NCBI GenBank assembly: GCA_964481385.1
Contig: CAYZTN010000014.1
Span: 1 to 23,152, forward strand
Length of the DNA stretch: 23,152 bases
Origin: UMGS1649 sp964481385
Lineage (GTDB): Bacteria; Bacillota; Clostridia; TANB77; CAG-465
Reading direction: 5' to 3'
The position numbers and the translations under genes were made by a program. The notes beneath the pieces are model-generated. The model had not been told where the DNA came from and ran no database searches. It saw only the letters and a program-made list of their open reading frames with translations. Positions 7,289-14,583 of this stretch are shown piece by piece (position 1 is the stretch's first letter; every line of letters starts with the position of its first letter).

Positions 7289-8880
7289 GAAAAATTATGT
7301 ATGTAGTGGTATCAGTTATTTGCATGGTAATTGCTACAAATGTCTATGCAATATCTGAAGATTTTAAATATGTAATAGGTGAGCTTGGAGTTCCACAGTA
7401 CAATGTTAAAAACCAGGAAATAAATGAAGAAATATATAATAAATATAACTTGTTTGTGTATGGTGGCCCTCAAAGCGTAGCTTCTTCAATGCAAAGATGG
7501 AAAAACCTATCTAATGGCAAGATGGAAAAAAATGGTGTAAGAGGAGAGTATGAAGTGCTGGGACAAGACTATTCAGCAAACATAATATACAATTATTATT
7601 TTCCTTTAGACCGTGTTACTTCAACGCCAGTTGAGAAATGGACTTTCCTTAATATTTCAGACGCACTTTCTTCTTGGAACAATGCATATAAATATTATTC
7701 TGAGGAACAGGTAAATTACATGAAAGAGGCATATTGGTGGTTTCAAAATATTAAAGGTGGAAAAAACGATCCATATGATCAACTTCAATATAACTTGAAT
7801 GCAATAAAAGTGGGTTTGAATAAATGTAGATTAGAAACACCAGCAACGTGGAAAACAAAAGGTAGCATTTTTACACAAAGACGAACGGAGTCTGGTGGGA
7901 TTGGCTGGGCAAACTTTGCAGTTGAACCGATGGCGGCTAATGCTAGAGTTGAAAGCTATTTAAAGACTGAGAAAGAATATACTTTAGGAGAGTTGGATGA
8001 TGAAATAACAGTACCAATTGAGTATGGTGCAAATCTTAAAGATTTAACAGAATATGCGAAGGCAAAACACGTTAAAGAATTTGTATCAAAATTAAGCGTA
8101 AACGAAAGTGTGGTGAGTGTGTCAAGTGGCAGTAAAATTACAAGTGTGGGCAACAAATATATGCTTGTAATATCCCGTAATCAGATTCCCCAAAATAAAG
8201 ATTACAAAGTTAAAATTAAAGTGCAAAGTCAAGTTAAAACTGAATTTTCAGCTGATGGACTTTTGCAAGATACTAAAGAAATGACCATAGTAGTTCATAT
8301 AAAACCTAAAAAAATCAATCCGATTGAAAAAACTTCCTTGAAAATATTAAGCAAAAAAGAGATTGTAAGCCAAAACAAAAAACAATGGGTTGTAAGTCCA
8401 CTTGCCCAAAATAATGAAAGCATAAAAAGTAATAGTCAAGGAATAACAGAAGCTGGAAGATATTTGTTATTAGATTTTGAAATATTAAACTCATTTAGTA
8501 AAAAAGATATAACAAATATTAAAATAAAAGTAGATAATAGTGCAGTGCAAGACATGGGAACTATTTCTAGTAATACAAACAACTTATTGGTATATTTTAA
8601 AGTTCCAGATAACACAAAAACTACGCTTTATGGTTGGAAAAGTTTAAGAGAAAAAACAGGTAACTTCTTTAATGTAAATAGTTCTGAAGTATTAGAGCGA
8701 AAGAGCAAACCGCATACACTTACCTTTGAATTTGAAGCAAAAGGTTATACTTTTAAAGAAGAACTGTTATTTGATACAATAGACGACTATATAAGTAATA
8801 TGAATAAAGATATATCTCAAGTGTTAAGTGTTACTAAAACCGGGAGTTATAAAGTGTTAGAAGGAGCAATTTGTGAGTAG
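7285..8880 (+). CDS. Large secreted protein of unknown function in the Tad-like operon
   Basis: This 531-residue protein begins with a signal peptide (about 1-22, cut after VYA). No catalytic motif was seen. The first 200 residues are rich in Trp and Tyr (SSMQRWKNLS, YWWFQNIKGG). The rest has strand-rich stretches alternating with Ser/Asn/Lys linkers, as in beta-sandwich surface proteins (about 215-330 and 345-520). There is no LPXTG motif or C-terminal anchor. AGGAGG 7 nt ahead of the ATG gives good initiation. It overlaps the previous gene by 4 bp and the next by 8 bp. By size and position it could be the exported or surface component served by the Tad-like machine; that is inference. Confidence 0.65.
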   Translation: MRKIMYVVVSVICMVIATNVYAISEDFKYVIGELGVPQYNVKNQEINEEIYNKYNLFVYGGPQSVASSMQRWKNLSNGKMEKNGVRGEYEVLGQDYSANIIYNYYFPLDRVTSTPVEKWTFLNISDALSSWNNAYKYYSEEQVNYMKEAYWWFQNIKGGKNDPYDQLQYNLNAIKVGLNKCRLETPATWKTKGSIFTQRRTESGGIGWANFAVEPMAANARVESYLKTEKEYTLGELDDEITVPIEYGANLKDLTEYAKAKHVKEFVSKLSVNESVVSVSSGSKITSVGNKYMLVISRNQIPQNKDYKVKIKVQSQVKTEFSADGLLQDTKEMTIVVHIKPKKINPIEKTSLKILSKKEIVSQNKKQWVVSPLAQNNESIKSNSQGITEAGRYLLLDFEILNSFSKKDITNIKIKVDNSAVQDMGTISSNTNNLLVYFKVPDNTKTTLYGWKSLREKTGNFFNVNSSEVLERKSKPHTLTFEFEAKGYTFKEELLFDTIDDYISNMNKDISQVLSVTKTGSYKVLEGAICE

Positions 8881-9343
8881 AAAAAAAGGCGAACTTATTA
8901 TAGTGGCTGCAATTTTAATTGCAACTGTGCTAATACTTGTGCTTGGTGCTGTGTCTATTCAGTATTTTCAAATTAACAACACATTAACGGATATAAAATC
9001 TACTCTCTTTTATATATGTCAAAATGCCGTTATAGCGTATGGAGATGGACTTGCATTTGATGTGTATAGCGTAAATACGAATAAACTAAAAAATGTTGTA
9101 AGCGACTTGCTTACTAAAACATATGTAAATGGCAGAAAAGACATAACAGCTATTACTACTGACGAAGTATACATTGTTACTAATGAAAGTGAATGTATAA
9201 GTCATTCAAATGGAATGTATAAAACTCCATTTATACATATTAAAATAACGATTGAATTTAGTCCAGTATTAAAGTTAGAAGGCTTGGCAAAAAGAAAAAT
9301 AAATATACATCAAGATGTAAAACTATCACTTATGGTATATTGA
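8873..9343 (+). CDS. TadE-like pseudopilin
   Basis: The 156-residue protein has a short basic start (MSRKKG), then a long hydrophobic helix at about 8-30 and an extracytoplasmic domain rich in strands. This is the TadE/TadF minor-pilin layout, with a possible prepilin cut after Gly6 followed immediately by Glu. It starts at GTG 8873, 6 nt behind AAGGAG and inside the end of the preceding gene. Two Cys residues (about 48 and 109) could pair. Identification rests on architecture and neighbours. Confidence 0.55.
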   Translation: MSRKKGELIIVAAILIATVLILVLGAVSIQYFQINNTLTDIKSTLFYICQNAVIAYGDGLAFDVYSVNTNKLKNVVSDLLTKTYVNGRKDITAITTDEVYIVTNESECISHSNGMYKTPFIHIKITIEFSPVLKLEGLAKRKINIHQDVKLSLMVY

Positions 9344-9362
9344 TTAAAGAAAAGAGGAAGGT

Positions 9363-9746
9363 ATGAATAAAAAAGGAAGTACAGCAATAAGTGTAGCTAT
9401 TCTTACAGTTGTTGGTATAGTAGTTATATGTATGCTTATAGCATATATAATAAATGCAATTACGCCACTAATATTACAGCAAAAGTTACAAGCGGTTGCA
9501 AATAAATATATGTATGTAATAGAAAAGTATGGTTATCTTACTAGTTCAGAAAAAGATACTTTGCTTGGCGAACTTCAACATGAAGGCTTTGATATAGCTA
9601 GAATTACACTTACTTATCCTACGCTAAAAAAGCCGTATGGAGAGATATTAGAGTTTAGTATGTCATATAAATATAACTCCATACCAATATTTGGCATGGA
9701 GGAAAGAAATATACAAGTTGTAAAAAGCAGTTATTCTAAAATATAG
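9363..9746 (+). CDS. Second TadE/DUF4320-like pseudopilin
   Basis: The 127-residue protein starts MNKKGSTAIS and continues with one long hydrophobic helix (about 8-32), then a mixed alpha/beta outer domain. A KKG/STAIS junction is a possible prepilin peptidase site without the usual Glu. The size and shape match small TadE-like and DUF4320-like proteins of clostridial Tad clusters. AGAGGAAG precedes the ATG. It is last in its operon; no terminator was found, and its 3' end overlaps the oppositely oriented mecA gene by 16 bp. Confidence 0.55.
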   Translation: MNKKGSTAISVAILTVVGIVVICMLIAYIINAITPLILQQKLQAVANKYMYVIEKYGYLTSSEKDTLLGELQHEGFDIARITLTYPTLKKPYGEILEFSMSYKYNSIPIFGMEERNIQVVKSSYSKI

Positions 9747-10321
9747 CAGGCAAGTGTATTTATTGCATTTTTAGCTATTAGTAGCTTACCATTTTCTTTT
9801 ACACAAGATATTAGAGAATGCTTTGAAGAATATTTATCGCAGTATTCGGTTAGTGCATAGTACGTTTTTTTAAAGTTTTCGGAATGTGTACTGGTTTTTG
9901 AAAATATTAATATGTACATGTTCTGGTAAGAGTATAAGCTGTTAATACCTACGAAAAGGTTTGAGTATTTAGCGTGCCATATAAATTCTAGTAGTTCGTC
10001 TAGATTGTTAAAAGCATATAGCTCATAAGATGTACTATTTGCTTTAAAATTAGTGTTAAGTGATTGAACTTGTTCATGTTCAAATTTTGTTATTGTAACA
10101 ATAAGGCGACTATCTTGACTTACAGTTGCTTCTACAAGAAGTTTGGTATCGTCTTTTAAAAATTCGTCTGCATATAAAGAGTCTTCAATTATGTCAAAAA
10201 AGAAATTTTGAGCCTTCTTTTTCCCATTTTCTATGTCTTTTATAGTTATGTTTTTAAGACTCAATTCTTCAACGGTTAAAATTATTTTAAGAGTGTTATA
10301 ATTTAATTTTTCAATTTTCAT
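9731..10321 (-). CDS. mecA: MecA-family adaptor protein
   Basis: MecA adaptors deliver substrates to the ClpC-ClpP protease; in Bacillus the substrate is the competence regulator ComK. The 196-residue protein has the typical N-terminal substrate-binding domain (MKIEKLNYNTLKIILTVEEL; about 1-85). A linker follows, then a C-terminal ClpC-binding domain (about 100-196) with recognisable blocks such as LDELLEFI and KENGKLLIAKNAIN. An AAAGGAG site lies ahead of the ATG on the minus strand. It stands alone, convergent with the Tad-like operon and divergent from rpsF. The target in this organism is unknown. Confidence 0.85.
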   Translation of the reverse strand: MKIEKLNYNTLKIILTVEELSLKNITIKDIENGKKKAQNFFFDIIEDSLYADEFLKDDTKLLVEATVSQDSRLIVTITKFEHEQVQSLNTNFKANSTSYELYAFNNLDELLEFIWHAKYSNLFVGINSLYSYQNMYILIFSKTSTHSENFKKTYYALTEYCDKYSSKHSLISCVKENGKLLIAKNAINTLACYILE

Positions 10322-10425
10322 GAAAAACTCCTTTCAGTTTATATATACTATGAGGCATAATTTGTATAAGTTACATGTATATTATCTGCATTTAAATAAC
10401 ATTTAACATAATTTTTCCAATTTTG

Positions 10426-10454
10426 TTGAAAAATTTTACTCTCTATGGTATAAT
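10426..10454 (+). promoter_or_regulatory. Strong promoter of the rpsF-ssb-rpsR operon
   Basis: TTGAAA (10426-10431), 17-bp spacer, perfect TATAAT (10449-10454), as expected for a highly expressed ribosomal operon. It lies between divergent mecA and rpsF. The mecA-side part of this 202-bp gap (10322-10425) shows no convincing minus-strand promoter. Confidence 0.85.
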
Positions 10455-10465
10455 TCTTTATGTTA

Positions 10466-10516
10466 GATTCCTTGCTCTTAACATAAGATTAAGGGCCATA
10501 AGACCACGAGGAGGTG
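10466..10516 (+). promoter_or_regulatory. Structured leader of rpsF, candidate S6:S18 autoregulatory element
   Basis: CCTT (10470-10473) pairs with AAGG (10491-10494), and TCTTA (10476-10480) with TAAGA (10484-10488). This makes one hairpin with a 2x2 internal loop. It is followed by GGGCCATAAGACCACGAGGAGG running into the ribosome binding site. Leaders before rpsF are known in Bacillota and Proteobacteria to bind the S6:S18 dimer and repress translation. I infer that role from position and fold. Confidence 0.45.
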
Positions 10517-10523
10517 AAGAAAC

Positions 10524-10802
10524 ATGAATTCATACGAAGCAGTTGTAATTTTAACAAACAAAATTTCTGAAGAAGAAACTCAAGACGCAGTAAGCAAAAT
10601 AAAGGAACTTATTTCTTCAAACGGAGAAGTTGTAGCAGTTGATGAATGGGGAAAGAGAAAATTAGCATACGAAATTAAACACGAACAAGAAGGACAATAT
10701 TTCTTATTCACATTTAACGCTGAGGCAAAATTCATTAGCGAATTCGAAAGAGTATTAAGAATAAATACTCAAGTATTAAAACAAATGGTAATAAAAAAAT
10801 AA
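10524..10802 (+). CDS. rpsF: 30S ribosomal protein bS6
   Basis: bS6 forms a dimer with bS18 on the platform of the 30S subunit. The 92-residue sequence shows the family pattern: MNSYEAVVIL at the start, VVAVDEWGKRKLAYEIKHEQEGQYFLFTF in the middle as two strands and the linking helix, and the FERVLRINTQVLK end. AGGAGGTG at 10509-10516 gives an excellent start. It is first of the conserved rpsF-ssb-rpsR operon. Confidence 0.97.
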   Translation: MNSYEAVVILTNKISEEETQDAVSKIKELISSNGEVVAVDEWGKRKLAYEIKHEQEGQYFLFTFNAEAKFISEFERVLRINTQVLKQMVIKK

Positions 10803-10865
10803 TTAAGTAATTAAGAAAATTTTAAACAACCAAAAAATGAAATGAAATAGTAGGAGGTTGTAATT

Positions 10866-11285
10866 ATGAATAAATTTCAATTTTTAGGAAGACTAACAAA
10901 AGACCCAGAAACTAGGGTGATAGCAACAACAGGAAGTCAAGTAGCTTCATTTAGCGTTGCAGTAAATAGAAGATTTGTTGGACAAAATGGAGAAAGACAA
11001 GCAGATTTCTTTAACTTAACAGCTTTTGGAAAAACTGCAGAGTTTTGTTCAAAATACTTTAAAAAAGGTCAACAAGTTTTAGTTGAAGGAAGAATTCAAA
11101 ATAGAACTTGGGAAGACCAAACTGGAGCAAAAAGATATTCTACAGATTTCATAGTAGAAAATGCGTACTTTGCAGATAGTAGAAGAGATGGCGTAGATGC
11201 TACTCAAGCAGCACCACAAGTACCTCAGTCTACTGATGCAGGTGACTTTATAACTATCGAGGAAACTGAAGAATTACCATTCTAG
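10866..11285 (+). CDS. ssb: Single-stranded DNA-binding protein
   Basis: SSB coats single-stranded DNA in replication, repair and recombination and recruits partners through its acidic tip. The 139-residue protein has an OB-fold at about 1-107 (MNKFQFLGRLTKDPETR, FFNLTAFGKTAEFCSKYFKKGQ, VEGRIQNRTWED), a short linker rich in Ala, Gln and Pro, and the tip EETEELPF, a variant of the conserved DDDIPF end. AGGAGG precedes the ATG. Its position between rpsF and rpsR is the standard one. Confidence 0.97.
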   Translation: MNKFQFLGRLTKDPETRVIATTGSQVASFSVAVNRRFVGQNGERQADFFNLTAFGKTAEFCSKYFKKGQQVLVEGRIQNRTWEDQTGAKRYSTDFIVENAYFADSRRDGVDATQAAPQVPQSTDAGDFITIEETEELPF

Positions 11286-11313
11286 TTTACTTTATAGAAA
11301 GGAGATAATAAAA

Positions 11314-11568
11314 ATGGCAGATAACAAAAAAAGAACAGGTAAAGACAAACCTTTTAGAAGACCTAAGAAGAAAGTTTGTCAATTCTGTGCAGATAAAACA
11401 CAAGAAATAGATTACAAAGATTACGAAAAAATTAGAAAATTCGTAAGCGAAAAAGGTAAAATATTACCTAGACGTGTTACTGGTACATGTGCTTTACACC
11501 AAAGAAAAGTTACAGAAGCAGTAAAAAGAGCTAGAACAATAGCTATACTACCTTATACAGCTGAATAG
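11314..11568 (+). CDS. rpsR: 30S ribosomal protein bS18
   Basis: bS18 is the rRNA-binding partner of bS6. The 84-residue product has a Cys-containing zinc-type start (VCQFCADK, with the later TGTCALHQ supplying further ligands) and the conserved IDYKDYEKIRKFVSEKGKIL and LPRRVTGTC blocks. AAAGGAG at 11298-11304 precedes the ATG. Its last codons (LPYTAE, stop) and the terminator behind it are present again at 13124-13184, on the far side of the next gene, as though an element had integrated at the 3' end of rpsR and left the gene whole. Confidence 0.97.
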   Translation: MADNKKRTGKDKPFRRPKKKVCQFCADKTQEIDYKDYEKIRKFVSEKGKILPRRVTGTCALHQRKVTEAVKRARTIAILPYTAE

Positions 11569-11605
11569 TATAAAACAGGGGAATGATAAATTCTCCTGTT
11601 TTTTT
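11545..11605 (+). repeat. Direct repeat copy A: end of rpsR plus its terminator
   Basis: The 31 nt at 11545-11575 match 13124-13154 with one mismatch (C11551 to T13130). The following terminator stretch (11576-11605) matches 13155-13184 more loosely, with the right arm TTCTCCTGT and T-run kept. The two copies bracket the AlbA_2-domain gene. Confidence 0.85.
11575..11605 (+). terminator. Rho-independent terminator of the rpsF-ssb-rpsR operon
   Basis: ACAGGGGAAT (11575-11584) pairs with ATTCTCCTGT (11590-11599) with one G-T pair and a 5-nt loop, followed by seven Ts (11599-11605). Confidence 0.92.
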
Positions 11606-11673
11606 GAGCTGTTTTTATATAAAAAATAAAGTTAAATAGAGAAAATACATAATTTAGAAAGGAAATGATAATT

Positions 11674-13083
11674 GTGTTTCAAAAATTAGATGATAAACTA
11701 ATAAAAATAATAAATGAGGGTGAAAATGTACATACTGAATTTAAAGAAGCTAACAATAAATTGCCTAAAAACTTATTTGAAACGGTTTGTGCCTTTTTAA
11801 ATCGAAATGGCGGTAATATCTTTTTAGGTGTTTCAGATAATGGAAATATTATTGGAATAGATAAGGAAAAAATAGATTCATTAAAACAAGATTTTATTAA
11901 TTTGTGTAATAACCCTCAAAAAATAGAACCAACTGTATATTTAAACGTTAACGAATATACTATTGATAATAAAATCATATTGCACATATATGTTCATGAA
12001 AGTTCGATGGTCCATAGAACAAATGGAATTGTATATGATAGAAACGAAGATGGCGATTATAAGGTAACTATACCAGAAAGGGTTGCAAATATATATGCAA
12101 GGAAACAAAATTTTTATACTGAAAACAAGGTGTTCCCTTATACTGAGATGTCAGATTTAAGAGAAGATTTAATTAAAAGAGCTAGACAGATGGCAATAAA
12201 TAACAGTAGCAAAAATCATATGTGGACTGATATGTCTGATGAAGAAATGTTAAGAAGTTTAAATTTAATTGAAAAAGATTTAAACACAGGAAAAGAAGGA
12301 TTGACTCTTGCAGCAATATTGTTATTTGGAAAAGATACAACTATATTATCTGCATTACCTCATCATAAAACAGATGCAATATATAGAGTAAAAAACTTGG
12401 ATAGATACGATGACAGAGAAGATATTAGAACTAATTTAATAGAAAGCTATGAAAGATTGATTGCCTTTATTGAAAAGCATTTAGACGATAAATTCTATAT
12501 CGAAGATACTCAAAGGATAGATGTAAGAAATAAAATCGCTCGTGAATTATGTGCGAATACACTTATACACAGAGAATTTTCAAATCCCTATCCAGCAAAG
12601 TTAATAATAGAAAAAGATAAGCTGTGGACGGAAAATGCCAATAGAGCAAAAATGGTGGGCCAAATAAATATAAATTCTTATGCTCCATATCCTAAAAACC
12701 CTAAAATAGCAAGATTCTTTAAAGAGATTGGATTAGCTGATGAACTTGGTTCTGGCATTAGAAATATGGTTAAATATACCCAAATTTATTCAGGTAATAT
12801 ACCGGAATTTAAAGAAGATGACATATTTACTACAACTATACCTTTAGTTGCCCAAGAACCGCCCAAGAACTGCCCAAGAACCGCCCAAGAACCGCTTACA
12901 GAAATTCAATTTAAAATACTTGAATTAATAAAAGAAAATAATAGGATTACGCAATTAGAGTTGTCAAGTCTTATAAAAGTGAGCCGTGATGTAATCAAAC
13001 GTAATATAGCAACCTTGAAAAAATATAATGTTATAACAAGAGAAGGTTCCACTAAAAGAGGGAAATGGAAAATAATTGAATAA
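11674..13083 (+). CDS. Schlafen AlbA_2 / GHKL-type ATPase / winged-helix putative regulator with in-frame tandem repeats
   Basis: This 469-residue protein belongs to the ATP-binding, RecG-like putative regulator group. An AlbA_2 domain lies at about 17-135 (TEFKEA, FLNRNGGNIFLGVSDNG), followed by a divergent ATPase region at about 285-390 (RELCANTLIHREF, then GLADELGSGIRN). A winged helix-turn-helix is at about 408-469. Between ATPase and wHTH, the stretch Ala393-Pro407 is encoded by four 11-bp repeats, so repeat number sets the frame of the wHTH. I chose GTG 11674, 10 nt behind AAAGGA; the ATG at 11665 touches that site and is too close. A weak promoter may lie at 11604-11632 (TTGAGC-17-TAAAGT). 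The gene is bracketed by copies of the rpsR end. Target and function are unknown; related genes travel with mobile and defence loci. Confidence 0.8.
   Translation: MFQKLDDKLIKIINEGENVHTEFKEANNKLPKNLFETVCAFLNRNGGNIFLGVSDNGNIIGIDKEKIDSLKQDFINLCNNPQKIEPTVYLNVNEYTIDNKIILHIYVHESSMVHRTNGIVYDRNEDGDYKVTIPERVANIYARKQNFYTENKVFPYTEMSDLREDLIKRARQMAINNSSKNHMWTDMSDEEMLRSLNLIEKDLNTGKEGLTLAAILLFGKDTTILSALPHHKTDAIYRVKNLDRYDDREDIRTNLIESYERLIAFIEKHLDDKFYIEDTQRIDVRNKIARELCANTLIHREFSNPYPAKLIIEKDKLWTENANRAKMVGQININSYAPYPKNPKIARFFKEIGLADELGSGIRNMVKYTQIYSGNIPEFKEDDIFTTTIPLVAQEPPKNCPRTAQEPLTEIQFKILELIKENNRITQLELSSLIKVSRDVIKRNIATLKKYNVITREGSTKRGKWKIIE
12850..12893 (+). repeat. Four 11-bp tandem repeats inside the AlbA_2 gene
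   Basis: The unit GCCCAAGAACC occurs at 12850-12860, 12872-12882 and 12883-12893, with one variant (final T) at 12861-12871. Eleven is not a multiple of three, so gain or loss of one unit shifts the frame. Both alternative frames meet a stop within about a dozen codons downstream, which would remove the wHTH domain. Confidence 0.9.
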
Positions 13084-13100
13084 CATCACATATATTTTTG

Positions 13101-13119
13101 CTTTTAAAAATTTTAAAAG
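13101..13119. repeat. AT-rich palindrome after the AlbA_2 gene
   Basis: CTTTTAAAA (13101-13109) and TTTTAAAAG (13111-13119) are exact inverted copies around one base. It lies 17 bases past the stop codon, between the gene and direct repeat copy B, and could be a weak terminator or mark the end of the inserted segment. Confidence 0.5.
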
Positions 13120-13123
13120 TAAA

Positions 13124-13184
13124 ATACTATCTTATACAGCTGAATAGTATAAAAACATGGGAACAAAAAATTCTCCTGTTTTTT
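13124..13184 (+). repeat. Direct repeat copy B: displaced end of rpsR plus terminator
   Basis: This stretch repeats 11545-11605. The last six codons and stop of rpsR are recognisable here with no reading frame in front of them. The hairpin ACATGGGAA (13155-13163) with TTCTCCTGT (13171-13179) has one mismatch and one G-T pair and is followed by six Ts, so it can still act as the terminator of the AlbA_2 gene. The left arm has diverged while the right arm is intact. Confidence 0.85.
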
Positions 13185-13197
13185 GATTCAAAATATT

Positions 13198-13239
13198 TGC
13201 CAAACTCGGAAGTAAAATTATGCCAAACTCGGAAGTAAA
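13198..13239 (+). promoter_or_regulatory. Pair of 19-bp direct repeats, candidate operator of the DUF4143 gene
   Basis: TGCCAAACTCGGAAGTAAA occurs exactly at 13198-13216 and 13221-13239, a 23-bp period (about two helical turns). The second copy ends one base before the extended -10 element, covering where the -35 region would be. Tandem sites in this position are typical of a binding site for a repressor or activator. Confidence 0.65.
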
Positions 13240-13248
13240 TGGTATAAT
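13240..13248 (+). promoter_or_regulatory. Extended -10 promoter of the DUF4143 gene
   Basis: TGGTATAAT is a perfect TGn-TATAAT extended -10. No -35 match lies 17 bp upstream; the 19-bp repeats occupy that place. The gene start is 41 bases downstream. Confidence 0.65.
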
Positions 13249-13288
13249 ATTGACATGTAAACATAAAATATGTTTGGAGGTATAAATT

Positions 13289-14551
13289 ATGGAATATTTA
13301 CCAAGACTTGTAGATGATGTATTGTTAAAAAAATTAAAGCTTTATGGAGCGGTTTGCATTAAAGGATGTAAATGGTGTGGAAAATCAACAACTGCCAAAC
13401 AATATTCAAATAGCTATTTGGAATTGCAAAACCCAGTTACTTTGCAAAACAATATGGCAATAGCTGAAACAAGACCAGATTTGTTGCTAAAAGGAGACAA
13501 GCCAAGACTAATAGATGAGTGGCAAGATGTGCCTGTTATATGGGACGCAGTACGATATGGTGTAGATAATAGTGGCTTGAAAGGCCAATATATATTAACC
13601 GGTTCTGCTTCACCAAGAGAAGATAAACCAAAACACACAGGCACTGGAAGAATTGTAAATATCTTAATGCGACCAATGAGCCTATATGAGTCGAAAGATT
13701 CAGTGGGAAGTGTATCATTGAAAGAATTGTTTGAAAAAGAAATGGATGTAGAGGGGGTTAGCAAGTTATCTCTTGAAGATATAGCTTTCTTATGTGCCAA
13801 AGGTGGGTGGCCAGCAGGTATAGAGTTTAAAGGCGAAGACTCATATACCATATCTAGAGATTATTTGGAGTCAATAATAAACAATGAAATGAAAGCGTTC
13901 GATAATGTGGAAAGAAACCCTTCAAGAATAAGAAGTGTTTTAAGGAGTTTGTCACGAAATATTTCTACAACAGCTAATTTATCTGTTATTAGAGAGAATA
14001 TATCAACTTCTGATACTGATGTAACTGAAAAGACTATTGCGGAGTATATAAAAGTGTTAGAAGAAATATACATAATTGACGATGTTGAAGCTTGGCAACC
14101 AAAACTTAGAAGTAAAACGGATATACGAACAAGTAAGAAAAGAGAATTTGTAGATCCATCTTTAGTAGTTGCCGCATTAAGGGCTACAGATAAAGATTTG
14201 CTAAAGGACTTTAATACATTTGGACTTGTATTTGAGGCTTTGTGTATAAGAGATTTAAAAATATATTCTCAAAATATAGACGGAGAAGTATATTATTATA
14301 GAGATAAAAGCGGACTTGAATGTGATGCGGTTGTCCACTTGCATAATGGCAAGTGGGGAGCTATTGAAATAAAGTTGGGTTCAGATAAAGCAATAGACGA
14401 GGCAGCAAAAAATTTGTTAAAATTCAAAGACAGTGTAGATATATCTGAAATGAACGAGCCATCGTTTTTAATGGTACTTACGGGTACAGAATATGCATAT
14501 AGAAGAGAAGATGGTGTATATGTAGTTCCGCTAGGATGCTTGAAAAATTAA
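13289..14551 (+). CDS. AAA-family ATPase with C-terminal DUF4143 domain
   Basis: The 420-residue protein has an N-terminal AAA_14-type ATPase and a C-terminal DUF4143 domain with a nuclease-like core. Walker A is GCKWCGKST (26-34), Walker B LIDE (74-77), and the sensor-like TGSA is at 104-107. The C-terminal region has GLECDAVV with Asp346 and AIEIKLG with Glu360 and Lys362, the D...ExK pattern of PD-(D/E)XK folds. The family is widespread and linked to mobile or defence regions, but its biochemical role is not established. TTGGAGG lies ahead of the ATG at 13289. It is transcribed from its own promoter with the 19-bp repeats and ends at the repeat-borne terminator R1. Confidence 0.85.
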   Translation: MEYLPRLVDDVLLKKLKLYGAVCIKGCKWCGKSTTAKQYSNSYLELQNPVTLQNNMAIAETRPDLLLKGDKPRLIDEWQDVPVIWDAVRYGVDNSGLKGQYILTGSASPREDKPKHTGTGRIVNILMRPMSLYESKDSVGSVSLKELFEKEMDVEGVSKLSLEDIAFLCAKGGWPAGIEFKGEDSYTISRDYLESIINNEMKAFDNVERNPSRIRSVLRSLSRNISTTANLSVIRENISTSDTDVTEKTIAEYIKVLEEIYIIDDVEAWQPKLRSKTDIRTSKKREFVDPSLVVAALRATDKDLLKDFNTFGLVFEALCIRDLKIYSQNIDGEVYYYRDKSGLECDAVVHLHNGKWGAIEIKLGSDKAIDEAAKNLLKFKDSVDISEMNEPSFLMVLTGTEYAYRREDGVYVVPLGCLKN

Positions 14552-14583
14552 ATTAACAGAAAAAGTGAAGCGTAATACAAGTA

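Noticed and set aside
13414..13851. Minus-strand frame of 145 codons opposite the DUF4143 gene
   Set aside because: It overlaps the Walker-motif domain of a convincing plus-strand gene and shows no motif of its own.
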